A DNA stretch of 64,000 bases from Shewanella inventionis (GTDB taxonomy: Bacteria; Pseudomonadota; Gammaproteobacteria; Enterobacterales; Shewanellaceae), in the NCBI RefSeq assembly GCF_014641855.1, contig NZ_BMII01000013.1:1-64000 (forward strand), read 5' to 3'. Shown here in pieces: positions 1 to 7,557 of this stretch. The translations under genes and the position numbers were made by a program. How positions within the stretch are numbered: the stretch's first letter is position 1; the number at the start of each line of letters is the position of its first letter. Under the pieces are notes generated by a model. It was given only the letters and a program-made list of their open reading frames with translations. It made no database searches and was not told the origin of the DNA.

Positions 1-1
1 C

Positions 2-227
2 TTTTTCGGTAGCTTGAAGCAAGAACGAGTTCATTGGCGCAATTATCGAACGCGCTATGCAGCTCAACAAGATGTCTTGAATTACATCACAATGTGGTAC
101 AACAGCCAACGAATGCATTCTTACCTCAATTATCAAAGTCCCAATGAGTTTGAACGTATGGATAAGCATTTGAAGGATGTAGCTTAAGGAACTTAACTAG
201 GTTGTCCGAATTCAGTTGACCAGGTCA
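2..227 (+). mobile_element. IS3-family insertion sequence, 3' end only
   Basis: The coding part (2-187) is the last 61 residues of an OrfB-type transposase and is open at the window edge. It shows the end of the DDE integrase core: GSLKQERVHW, then the IS3-typical W-Y-N-x-x-R-x-H-S-Y-L-N-Y-x-S-P-x-E-F. The final Asp-Asp-Glu residues proper lie mostly outside the window. After the stop, the sequence running to about 227 and ending in GACCAGGTCA is a candidate right inverted repeat; the left end is not visible, so this boundary is a guess. It borders the toxin-antitoxin and primase-helicase island. Confidence 0.8.
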
Positions 228-320
228 TTGATTAGATATTTTAATCTAGTTGTATTTAGTTACATACTAAAAAGGTGGGCAATTGCTTCACTGTTATGTG
301 TTGTTCTCAGGGAAATTTTA

Positions 321-467
321 ACAGCAAAAAAGATATCGAGTTCTACTGAGCATAAGCTAGCTTTGAAACGGATTGAGTAATTGTGGAATGCAGAACCAGA
401 TACAGAGTTGGGAAATGAGCGAGATGAGTTAGTTGAAATTGTTTGTCAGTATGAAGAACAATTTTTG
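321..467 (+). pseudogene. HigA-like antitoxin remnant
   Basis: One forward frame reads roughly KKISSSTEHKLALKRIE, a TAA stop at 378-380, then LWNAEPDTELGNERDEL and VEIVCQYEEQF. This resembles the N-terminal part of HigA-type antitoxins, which usually carry an A-L-x-R-I-E ... P-G-T-x-x-G-D-E-x-x-x-L ... Y-E-x-x-H pattern. There is no start codon with a ribosome site, there is an in-frame stop, and no helix-turn-helix part remains, because the frame then runs into the opposite-strand abiEii 3' end. I read it as a decayed fragment. The assignment rests on motif memory only. The rest of 188-505 shows nothing else I can name. Confidence 0.45.
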
Positions 468-505
468 AGTTCGTTGTGTGAGTGCTCTAAATTCTATGCG
501 GCCTT

Positions 506-1567
506 CTATCCCAGCGATTTGATATGTTCATTGAATTCTTTTTGTGTTGCTTCAAGCCTTGTAAGTATTGTGTTGAATGGATCTGGTGTGGTAAAAAACA
601 TGCCTCCAGTAACAGCCTTTGCATGGTCTTTTACAATACCTTCTAGCCTAGACTTTTCTGGTATCAGTCTTAACTCGCCTTTAAGGATCTCTTCGTAATT
701 AACCCCAGGGCTGGCCCAGCGGTGCTTTTTCATTTCGATGACAGCTAACATAGCCTCTGACGTATTGAAAGGGTCGGCAAACTTCATCTTTAGAAGACAA
801 TCGACATCGTACCAATGTCGAGCAAGCCTATCTGGATTTGGGTCTTTTTCTTGGGTTGTAAATTGGTGTAATGCTGTTAATTTCTCCCAGAGAATAAAAT
901 CGCTCTGATATGCCATTACGCTAGCTTTCGGTAATGCTAAAGATGTGAAATCAGGAATACTATCCATATAGCAATCAATATCGATGATTTCAGTTGGCTT
1001 GCCTCTGTTTCTGCCGCCAAATTCCAATAATATATGATCAAGTTGATAGTCATGTGTGCTATGGGTTACGCGGGGGAAATAAATATCAATTTTCTCACCA
1101 TGTGAATCAGGCTCAAGTTGTGCAGACAGACCTTCTATGTTGTACTGCATAAGCTTATGATTAAGCTTTTCAACTAAATCGTTGCTCCACTGCACAAGAC
1201 GCTTCTGCTGTGCATCCCTAAACCTCTTATTTTGACTATTACTTTGAATGCTCTTTTCCCATGCAGTAAGCTCATCAGCTTCTGACAATCCTGACAGATC
1301 GGCCCAATGGATAGATAAATCAATGTCTTCGGAAAAGCGCTCAATAGCACCCCAGCATTTACTTAATGCTGTTCCACCTTTAAATGCTACCGAGCAGTCG
1401 CCGAGTAACTTTTCGTCATATAGTAGGCGGAGAATTTCAGTAACCCAGACGTCTTTCTCCAAAAAGTTAGCAACTAAACCGTGCTTATGCTGTTGGGCGG
1501 CATATGAAAACATGGCCGCGAGTTCTTCATGTTTAGATTTATTAGCGTAAAGGTCAAAAATGCTCAT
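506..1567 (-). CDS. AbiEii/AbiGii-type nucleotidyltransferase toxin
   Basis: Protein of 353 residues with the hallmark of the AbiEii (DUF1814) nucleotidyltransferase fold: GGTALSK at about 64-70, followed by RFSEDIDLS at 77-85, where the two Asp residues are the expected metal ligands. Family members are the toxin half of type IV toxin-antitoxin and abortive-infection systems; MenT/AbiEii-type enzymes transfer nucleotides to cellular targets such as tRNA. Its ATG overlaps the stop of the upstream DUF6088 gene in an ATGA, so the two are translationally coupled. The target and any anti-phage role here are inference. No frameshift is seen. Confidence 0.85.
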   Translation of the reverse strand: MSIFDLYANKSKHEELAAMFSYAAQQHKHGLVANFLEKDVWVTEILRLLYDEKLLGDCSVAFKGGTALSKCWGAIERFSEDIDLSIHWADLSGLSEADELTAWEKSIQSNSQNKRFRDAQQKRLVQWSNDLVEKLNHKLMQYNIEGLSAQLEPDSHGEKIDIYFPRVTHSTHDYQLDHILLEFGGRNRGKPTEIIDIDCYMDSIPDFTSLALPKASVMAYQSDFILWEKLTALHQFTTQEKDPNPDRLARHWYDVDCLLKMKFADPFNTSEAMLAVIEMKKHRWASPGVNYEEILKGELRLIPEKSRLEGIVKDHAKAVTGGMFFTTPDPFNTILTRLEATQKEFNEHIKSLG

Positions 1568-2187
1568 GATTGAAGACTGTTTTCTAACTGATTTAGTTTA
1601 GATTTCCACATTACTAATGCCGAACTATTACTCAATTTTCGGATCACCTTAACAGCTTCTTTTTCTTGTAAATTTAAGCGTTTGATAGCCATAAGCAGGG
1701 TTGATACAGGAGTATGTTCAGGCGAAAGTGAAAGTAACCCTCTAAATAAGGTTCCCTCTGGTTTGTTTATCCACTGCAACTTGGTTTCTGTTGTGTGTTT
1801 TACTTGAACGGTTTCATTGCCGACGTGAAACTCACGGGATGGCCCTGTCGTCCAATATACCGTTTTAACAGGTGCTTGGGTTTGCATACCTAGTCGATAA
1901 GCAGCTTCTAGCCCTTGAGGGGTTATTTTATATTTGTGATTCCGCGCCCATGTTTGAGCGACGTCTTCAGCTTTTGCTGTTATTTTTATCGAGGGGATAC
2001 TGGGTAAGGGTTTTGGACGGGAGTATATCCCTTTTGCTACACGAGCAACTTTCCCCTCTTTGGTTAATCGGCTCATCGCCTTTTGAACAGATGTCGTTGT
2101 GCCTAGAGAATAAAAACTCTCTATGGAAAATGGGACACCTCGTTTCATTCGAGATAATCTATTGGCAACTAACGTTGAAACTGACAA
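1564..2187 (-). CDS. DUF6088 family antitoxin, AbiEi-like
   Basis: Protein of 207 residues. The first 60 residues look like a winged-helix DNA-binding domain (SFYSLGTTTSVQKAMSRLTK, then GKVARVAKGIYSRPK), the layout of AbiEi-type antitoxins that also repress their own promoter. The remainder matches the general character of DUF6088. It is the first gene of a two-gene unit with the AbiEii-type toxin, overlapping it by four bases. An inverted repeat at 2243-2263, just upstream, is a plausible self-operator. Start taken at the ATG at 2187; no strong ribosome site was identified. Confidence 0.75.
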   Translation of the reverse strand: MSVSTLVANRLSRMKRGVPFSIESFYSLGTTTSVQKAMSRLTKEGKVARVAKGIYSRPKPLPSIPSIKITAKAEDVAQTWARNHKYKITPQGLEAAYRLGMQTQAPVKTVYWTTGPSREFHVGNETVQVKHTTETKLQWINKPEGTLFRGLLSLSPEHTPVSTLLMAIKRLNLQEKEAVKVIRKLSNSSALVMWKSKLNQLENSLQS

Positions 2188-2242
2188 ATTTAACCTGATT
2201 CTGACGAGTTGGTGTTTATGTGGTTTTATTATAACCTAGATT

Positions 2243-2263
2243 ATATAGCGTTTGTAGCTATAT
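2243..2263. promoter_or_regulatory. Inverted repeat between toxin-antitoxin pair and primase-helicase
   Basis: ATATAGC, seven bases, then GCTATAT: a perfect 7-7-7 inverted repeat in the divergent 110-bp intergenic region. AbiEi-type antitoxins bind inverted repeats upstream of their own operon, so this is a candidate operator. It sits close enough to both starts to affect both transcripts. Binding is inferred. Confidence 0.4.
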
Positions 2264-2300
2264 TTATGTCAGGACTAAGCTGATTACCCTGAGGTTATTG

Positions 2301-4655
2301 ATGGAGAGCTTTATGTCGTCAGATATAGAACTAAGAGCAATAGAAGCAAAATTGAGTGAGTTGGAAAATGAGCGGAAGATTTTACTGGCTAGACGTTCTG
2401 CATTACTTGACTCTAACCTTGCCGTATTGCGCTTAAGTTCTTCTCAGAAGATAGAGATCTATATGAAGCTGTTTCGTGGTCGGCAGGATATTTATGCTAA
2501 TCGCTGGCAGAATAAGCAAGGACGTAGCGGATATTCAGTTAGTTGCCATAATGAGTGGCAACAAGGTAAATGCAATAAACCTAAGGTTAAGTGCACGGAA
2601 TGTGAAAACCAAGCGTTTAAGATTTTGGACCAACAAGCTATATACGATCATCTCGCAGGCAGTCACATTTTAGGTCTATACCCACTTTTGGAAGATAACC
2701 GTTGTTGGTTGTTAGCGGCAGACTTTGATAAGTCAGATTGGCAAGAGGCAGTGTCGGCCTTTAGACGTGCTTGTCGAGAGCTAAAAATTCCTTTCAGCGT
2801 AGAACGTTCGCGCTCCGGTAATGGAGCCCATATCTGGGTGTTTTTTGAGTCTCCAGTATTAGCTAAAGAAGCCAGGCTGTTAGGTTTTATCTTGCTCGAT
2901 AAAGCAATGGAGTTTCATGCTGGTTTGTCATTTGAGTCTTATGACCGACTGTTTCCTAATCAGGATATTTTACCTATTGGTGGATTTGGTAATTTAATAG
3001 CACTTCCTTTGCAGCATGCGCCTCGACAGCAAGGTAATAGCGTATTTATTGACGAAGGGTTTCAGCCTTATTTTGATCAATGGGCCTATTTGGCATCGAC
3101 TAAGAAGTTAACTAGCCAACAATTGGGCTTGATTATTAGTAACAATCAAGGTGTAAAGCACGATTCCGACAGAGAGCCTTGGGCACTGAACTTTGTTAGA
3201 GAATGTGAGGTCATAAAGGATTGTCCAACCAAATTAATATTAGTTTTTGCAAATCGAATTTACCTGAATATTGCAGCATCGCCACAGTCTTTATTAGCAA
3301 GGCTTAAGCGGGTTGCTAGTTTTTCTAACCCAGTCTTTTTTAAGACTCAGGCGTTAAGATTTTCAACCATAGGGATCCCGCGCTTTATTTGTCTAGCTGA
3401 AGTTGATAAAGGTTACTTATCATTACCGCGTGGTTGCTTTGATGAGGTATCCCGCTTGCTTGAAGACAATAGAATTGCAATTGAGTTAGATGATAAGCGT
3501 AAACCGGGGGCTCGTTTAAATGGGCTAATGTTTAAAGGAGAATTGAGGAAAGACCAAAAGAAAGCAGTCGCTGAATTGGCACAGCATAATACCGGCGTGT
3601 TACATGCTCCTACGGCATTTGGAAAAACAGTTGTTGCGATTGGCCTGATCTATCATCGTAAAGTTAATACTCTGATTTTGGTTCATAGTCGCCATTTGTT
3701 AGACCAATGGAAAGAACGTTTAACTGCATTTCTTGATGGCTGTGATGTAGGCTTAATCGGTGGTGGTAAACGAAAGCCGACAGGACAAGTAGATATTGCT
3801 ACTTATCAAAGCTTAATAAATCGAAAAGATAACAGTGTTGACTCACTTCTGTATGATTATGGGCAAATTATCATTGATGAGTGCCATCATATTTCTGCAC
3901 CCAACTACGAAAGGTTGTTGAATGAAGTTCATGCAAAATACATCTTAGGGATCACTGCTACTCCACATCGTCAGGATGGTCATCAACCGATAATATTTAT
4001 GCAAGCAGGGCCAATAAGGCATGTAGTGGCTAATGAAGGTAATAAGTTTATTCAACAGGTTAAACTTACAAAGTTACAATCAGAATTGCCATCAGAACTA
4101 TTAGGTGAAGATAGTCGTCCACATATAGCAGATGTTTATCGTTGGTTAATGAATGATAAGAAAAGAAATGACTTGATTATCTCTGACGTTCTTACTGTTC
4201 TTGCACAACAAAGGCATCCTATAATCTTAACGGAGCGCAGAGAGCATGCAGAGCGTTTAGGCGAGTTATTGTTACATAAAGGTATTAGCGTTACGCTTCT
4301 GCGAGGTGCAATGAGTGCTAAAGAAAACAGTTTGGCAATGGCAAGGATAGTTGACTCTCAGGTAATCGTGGCAACAGGAAAATATATTGGTGAAGGGTTT
4401 GATTTGCCAAAATTAGATACTTTATTTCTTGTATTACCTATTTCTTGGAAAGGTTCACTTGTTCAATATGTCGGTCGAATACAAAGGCAGTTTGCAGGTA
4501 AAGATAAGGTAGAAGTGTTTGACTATCTTGACTCTGCTTTACCTATGCTGCACAGAATGTATCAAAAGAGAGCTAAAGGTTATACTGCTTTGGGGTATAG
4601 CATTACCGAGAAAAGTGGTGAGTTACTTCAGGCAAAACTACTTTTAGATTTATAG
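2301..4655 (+). CDS. Archaeo-eukaryotic primase-SF2 helicase fusion (TOTE type)
   Basis: About 784 residues. Numbering here starts from the TTG at 2298, one codon upstream. An N-terminal helical stretch is followed by a four-cysteine cluster (Cys83, 92, 99, 102), probably a zinc ribbon. Next is an archaeo-eukaryotic primase domain with the D-x-D metal site in AADFDKS (141-145) and the s-x-H motif in SGNGAHIW (173-180). The C-terminal half is an SF2 helicase: Walker A APTAFGKT (437-444), DECH box (527-530), GITATPHR (551-558), and motifs V/VI in GEGFDLPK and QYVGRIQR. This primase-helicase pairing is the core of the TOTE conflict systems described by comparative genomics. I start at ATG 2301, since GAGG at 2291-2294 is better spaced for it than for the TTG. 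No other TOTE partner gene is adjacent. Confidence 0.8.
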   Translation: MESFMSSDIELRAIEAKLSELENERKILLARRSALLDSNLAVLRLSSSQKIEIYMKLFRGRQDIYANRWQNKQGRSGYSVSCHNEWQQGKCNKPKVKCTECENQAFKILDQQAIYDHLAGSHILGLYPLLEDNRCWLLAADFDKSDWQEAVSAFRRACRELKIPFSVERSRSGNGAHIWVFFESPVLAKEARLLGFILLDKAMEFHAGLSFESYDRLFPNQDILPIGGFGNLIALPLQHAPRQQGNSVFIDEGFQPYFDQWAYLASTKKLTSQQLGLIISNNQGVKHDSDREPWALNFVRECEVIKDCPTKLILVFANRIYLNIAASPQSLLARLKRVASFSNPVFFKTQALRFSTIGIPRFICLAEVDKGYLSLPRGCFDEVSRLLEDNRIAIELDDKRKPGARLNGLMFKGELRKDQKKAVAELAQHNTGVLHAPTAFGKTVVAIGLIYHRKVNTLILVHSRHLLDQWKERLTAFLDGCDVGLIGGGKRKPTGQVDIATYQSLINRKDNSVDSLLYDYGQIIIDECHHISAPNYERLLNEVHAKYILGITATPHRQDGHQPIIFMQAGPIRHVVANEGNKFIQQVKLTKLQSELPSELLGEDSRPHIADVYRWLMNDKKRNDLIISDVLTVLAQQRHPIILTERREHAERLGELLLHKGISVTLLRGAMSAKENSLAMARIVDSQVIVATGKYIGEGFDLPKLDTLFLVLPISWKGSLVQYVGRIQRQFAGKDKVEVFDYLDSALPMLHRMYQKRAKGYTALGYSITEKSGELLQAKLLLDL

Positions 4656-4841
4656 GCTGGAGTGTTAGCTGTAAGCATCATAATTTAAGAATATGCAGGT
4701 AAATATTTCAATCATCTCGAGTTTGTTAACGTTTCACTTTGTAAATCACTAAAACAACAAACATGTGTTAATTGTCATTATTAACAGTTACCTATCAGTC
4801 TACAATCACCTTTACATTGATCAGTAATTAACACGTTAGGT

Positions 4842-5249
4842 TCAAAACTCGCGGTTCATTTTTTCAAAGCTTTGGGTGAGCACTTTGATTGACTCTGGGT
4901 CTAAATGGCGGGTGATGTCTTGTGTTAGTTGTAAATGCATGCGGTTATGGTGCTTGTGCAGTGCGGTGCCTTCACTGGTTAATTCGACCAATATTGAGCG
5001 GCGGTCGACTTCGTGCGGAGTGCGGGCGATAAGACCAAATTGCACTAACTTTTCTACCTGCACGGTTAGTGTGCCGGTGGTAATGCCCAACCTATCCGCT
5101 AACTCTTTCATTCGCATTGGGCCGTGCGAGCCCAATACCTCAATGGTATGCACCTGTGCTAACGAGTAACCGGTATCTTTAACGACAGACTGCTCCCAAG
5201 AAGACAGTTTGTCGTAAAATTCGATGATCAGGTTATTCAAAGAATGCAT
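4842..5249 (-). CDS. MarR family transcriptional regulator
   Basis: A 135-residue winged-helix regulator of normal MarR length, with the recognition region MRMKELADRLGITTGTLTVQ and the wing DRRSILVELTSEG. It lies 7 bp downstream of the dmeF-like transporter on the same strand, and its ribosome site (TGAGG) overlaps the dmeF stop codon, so the genes are coupled. It probably represses the dmeF-marR operon through the two TTGAT-N-ATCAA palindromes at 6324-6367. The inducer, presumably a divalent metal given the partner, is inferred. Confidence 0.85.
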   Translation of the reverse strand: MHSLNNLIIEFYDKLSSWEQSVVKDTGYSLAQVHTIEVLGSHGPMRMKELADRLGITTGTLTVQVEKLVQFGLIARTPHEVDRRSILVELTSEGTALHKHHNRMHLQLTQDITRHLDPESIKVLTQSFEKMNREF

Positions 5250-5256
5250 AAGAGCC

Positions 5257-6312
5257 TCAGGCGTAATTCACTTCAATTGTTAAGTGGTTAAGCTTACCAA
5301 ACTTACTCAGTGATTGTTTAAATGTTTCAGCATTCGTGTCGCTTGTGGTGCAAATGGCAATGGCGGCCGAATAGTGATCTGCGCTTATTCTCCAAATGTG
5401 AATATCGGTCACTTTGGTTTGCTCATTTTCAAGTGCGTTAATAATATCTGCTTGATAATGCTTGTCGATGCTTTCATCTAACAAAATTGGGCTCGTTTGT
5501 TTCATTAATCCTAATGCCCATTTGGTGATAACGATAGCGCCAACAATCCCCATAATAGGATCTAACCAATACCAACCAAGGTACTTGCCAACTAAAAGTG
5601 CGCAAATGGCTAACACAGAGGTGAGTGCGTCTGCGAGTACGTGAAAATAGGCTGCTTTGAGATTATGGTCGCTGTGTCCATGGTGGCTATGTTCATGAAG
5701 GCTGTGGTCATGAGCATGGCCGTCATCCTCGTGGTGGTGAGCATGCTCATCGTGGCTATGTAAATGGTGAGCGTGCCCATGGTCGTCATCGTGATGGTGT
5801 GCATGGTCATGATGATGGTGGTCGTGATCGTGATGATCGTGACCATGGTGGTGATGTTCATGACCTAAAATAAACATACTCGCCACGTTAACCACTAAAC
5901 CAATAACAGCGACCATAATAGATTGGTTAAATTGGATATCAACCGGCGACAGTAATCTATGTACTGACTCAACCAACATAATGAGTGCAACAATACCCAA
6001 ACCAATTGCACTAGTGTATCCACCAAGTACGCCAACCTTGCCCACACCAAATGAAAACCTGTCACTGTTAGCGTGTTTTCTTGCATAGTGATAAGTAAAT
6101 AACGTGATACAAAATGCCGCTGCATGAGTGCCCATGTGCCAGCCGTCGGCAAGTAACGCCATAGAGCCGTAAATGGTACCGGCGATCACCTCGATAACCA
6201 TGGTAATAATGGTTATAACGAGTACATACCAGGTGCGGCGTTCATTTTGTGCATTAACTGAGGTGAAATTATGCTGGTGGGTATACTTATTGGCAAAGGC
6301 AAGGTTAGTCAT
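5257..6312 (-). CDS. dmeF: Cation diffusion facilitator, DmeF-like Co/Ni efflux
   Basis: A 351-residue inner-membrane CDF transporter that exports divalent metal by proton antiport. About six transmembrane helices are visible. Metal-site residues lie in ALLADGWHMGTHA (about 53-63) and AYFHVLADALTSV (about 221-233). Between helices 4 and 5 is a cytoplasmic loop (about 151-216) that is mostly His, Asp and Gly and should bind metal. The ADGWHMGTHA motif and long His loop fit DmeF (cobalt/nickel) better than ZitB or FieF, but specificity is not proven from sequence. It is the first gene of an operon with the downstream MarR regulator. Confidence 0.85.
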   Translation of the reverse strand: MTNLAFANKYTHQHNFTSVNAQNERRTWYVLVITIITMVIEVIAGTIYGSMALLADGWHMGTHAAAFCITLFTYHYARKHANSDRFSFGVGKVGVLGGYTSAIGLGIVALIMLVESVHRLLSPVDIQFNQSIMVAVIGLVVNVASMFILGHEHHHHGHDHHDHDHHHHDHAHHHDDDHGHAHHLHSHDEHAHHHEDDGHAHDHSLHEHSHHGHSDHNLKAAYFHVLADALTSVLAICALLVGKYLGWYWLDPIMGIVGAIVITKWALGLMKQTSPILLDESIDKHYQADIINALENEQTKVTDIHIWRISADHYSAAIAICTTSDTNAETFKQSLSKFGKLNHLTIEVNYA

Positions 6313-6322
6313 AATTAATTTG

Positions 6323-6367
6323 TTTGATAATCAAGATATTTGGACTTTATGTTATTTGATTATCAAA
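6323..6367. promoter_or_regulatory. Paired MarR-type operators upstream of dmeF
   Basis: Two near-identical palindromes, TTGATAATCAA (6324-6334) and TTTGATTATCAAA (6355-6367), lie 11 to 55 bp upstream of the dmeF start, with centres 32 bp apart. MarR proteins bind short palindromes of this kind. The likely ligand is the MarR regulator encoded in the same operon. Confidence 0.6.
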
Positions 6368-6565
6368 GTAAATAGCGATGGTTTACTTTTGTGAGTACCG
6401 CGAGACATTAACTCAATAAAGGCAACGGTGAGCGTGGCGTGTTTAGATGCATGCTAACGATATAAAAATGTTCAATAACGCGTTAAAAAGTAATACTAAA
6501 TCAAGGTTGCCGAGCAAATACATTGTAGGTAATACTGAGTTACGATTAGGATGATGAGGCAGCCA

Positions 6566-7429
6566 ATGAGCAACCCAAATGTAACGGATACAATAATAAC
6601 TTGCGGTGATGGCGTACAACTGGCCGCCAGTATTTACATGCCTACCACCTCGTTAAAAGGGGCGGTGATGATGGCGCCTGCAACGGGCATTAAAAGGCAG
6701 TTTTATGCTAATTTTGCCAGTTATCTTGCTGACAATGGCTTTGGGGTGATCACTTTTGATAATCGCGGCATTGGGGGCTCCTTGTATGGCCCAATTAAGC
6801 GTCATACTGCGTCTTTGCAGTGTTGGGGCGAAAAAGACATGCCTGCCGTGCTTGAGCATTTAAAGTCGCAATTTCCACAAACAAAATATCACTTGCTGGG
6901 CCACAGTGCTGGTGGACAGTTAATCGGGTTAATGCCTAATGCAATGGATATTAGTTCTATGTTTAACGTGGCGTGTTCGTCTGGTCAGTTACGTAACATG
7001 AGACGGGGATATCAGCTACCCGCGCATTTTTTTATGAATTTTTTTATTCCGTTAAGCAATATCGTGTTTGGCCACACTAAATCTCAGTGGGTTGGAATGG
7101 GGCAGCCCTTACCTAAGGCCGTCGCTAAGCAATGGCAGCAATGGTGTAATGGCCAAGGTTATGTCAAAACGGCGTTTGGTAGAACCGTGCACCAGCACTG
7201 TTATGATGAACTGACATTACCGTCCATGTGGGTAAATGCTATTGATGACGACATTGCTAATAATATGAATGTAGCAGACATGATGTCGGTGTTTCCAAAA
7301 TTGAAAGGCCAAACACTCACGCTTACTCCCAGTGAGCACGGTTTGACTGAAATTGGCCACATGAAGTTTTTTAGCAGTAAATCAAAAATATTATGGCCTC
7401 TAGCCTTGAATTGGCTAGACAAACATTAA
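6566..7429 (+). CDS. Alpha/beta hydrolase, serine aminopeptidase/esterase-like
   Basis: About 287 residues with an alpha/beta-hydrolase core. Visible elements are the strand-loop ITFDNRGIGGS, the nucleophile elbow LGHSAGG, a late Asp in NAIDDDIA and a His in SEHGLTEIGHMKFF. No signal peptide is seen, so it is probably cytosolic. The substrate is unknown. I prefer ATG 6566, because GAGG at 6556-6559 is well spaced for it; ATGs at 6551 and 6554 are possible. It diverges from dmeF and is followed by a clear terminator. Confidence 0.8.
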   Translation: MSNPNVTDTIITCGDGVQLAASIYMPTTSLKGAVMMAPATGIKRQFYANFASYLADNGFGVITFDNRGIGGSLYGPIKRHTASLQCWGEKDMPAVLEHLKSQFPQTKYHLLGHSAGGQLIGLMPNAMDISSMFNVACSSGQLRNMRRGYQLPAHFFMNFFIPLSNIVFGHTKSQWVGMGQPLPKAVAKQWQQWCNGQGYVKTAFGRTVHQHCYDELTLPSMWVNAIDDDIANNMNVADMMSVFPKLKGQTLTLTPSEHGLTEIGHMKFFSSKSKILWPLALNWLDKH

Positions 7430-7454
7430 CCTTTAGCACAGCTATTAAGACATT

Positions 7455-7487
7455 AAGCCTATTCATTAGTTGGGATAGGCTTTTTTT
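7455..7487 (+). terminator. Rho-independent terminator after hydrolase
   Basis: AGCCTAT (7456-7462) pairs with ATAGGCT (7475-7481) and is followed by seven T residues. It separates the hydrolase gene from the arsenic operon. Confidence 0.8.
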
Positions 7488-7496
7488 GTATACTAG

Positions 7497-7526
7497 ATTG
7501 TATATATGAAAAAATACATATACAAT
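7497..7526. promoter_or_regulatory. Palindrome upstream of arsC-arsR, candidate ArsR operator
   Basis: ATTGTATAT (7497-7505) and ATATACAAT (7518-7526) are perfect 9-bp arms around a 12-bp centre, forming a near-palindrome of 30 bp. It ends 31 bp before the fused arsenate reductase/ArsR start. ArsR-family repressors bind AT-rich dyads like this, so it is the likely arsenite-responsive operator of the operon. Confidence 0.6.
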
Positions 7527-7557
7527 ATTTTTAAGAAATCAGCTGAGCTTATTATTT

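Noticed and set aside
381..698. 105-codon forward frame
   Set aside because: Only its first 29 codons are HigA-like; the rest is antisense to the abiEii gene. Treated as a remnant, not a gene.
5610..5861. Met/Thr-rich frame on the minus strand
   Set aside because: It is a shifted reading of the His-rich loop codons of dmeF, which produce long open frames by composition.
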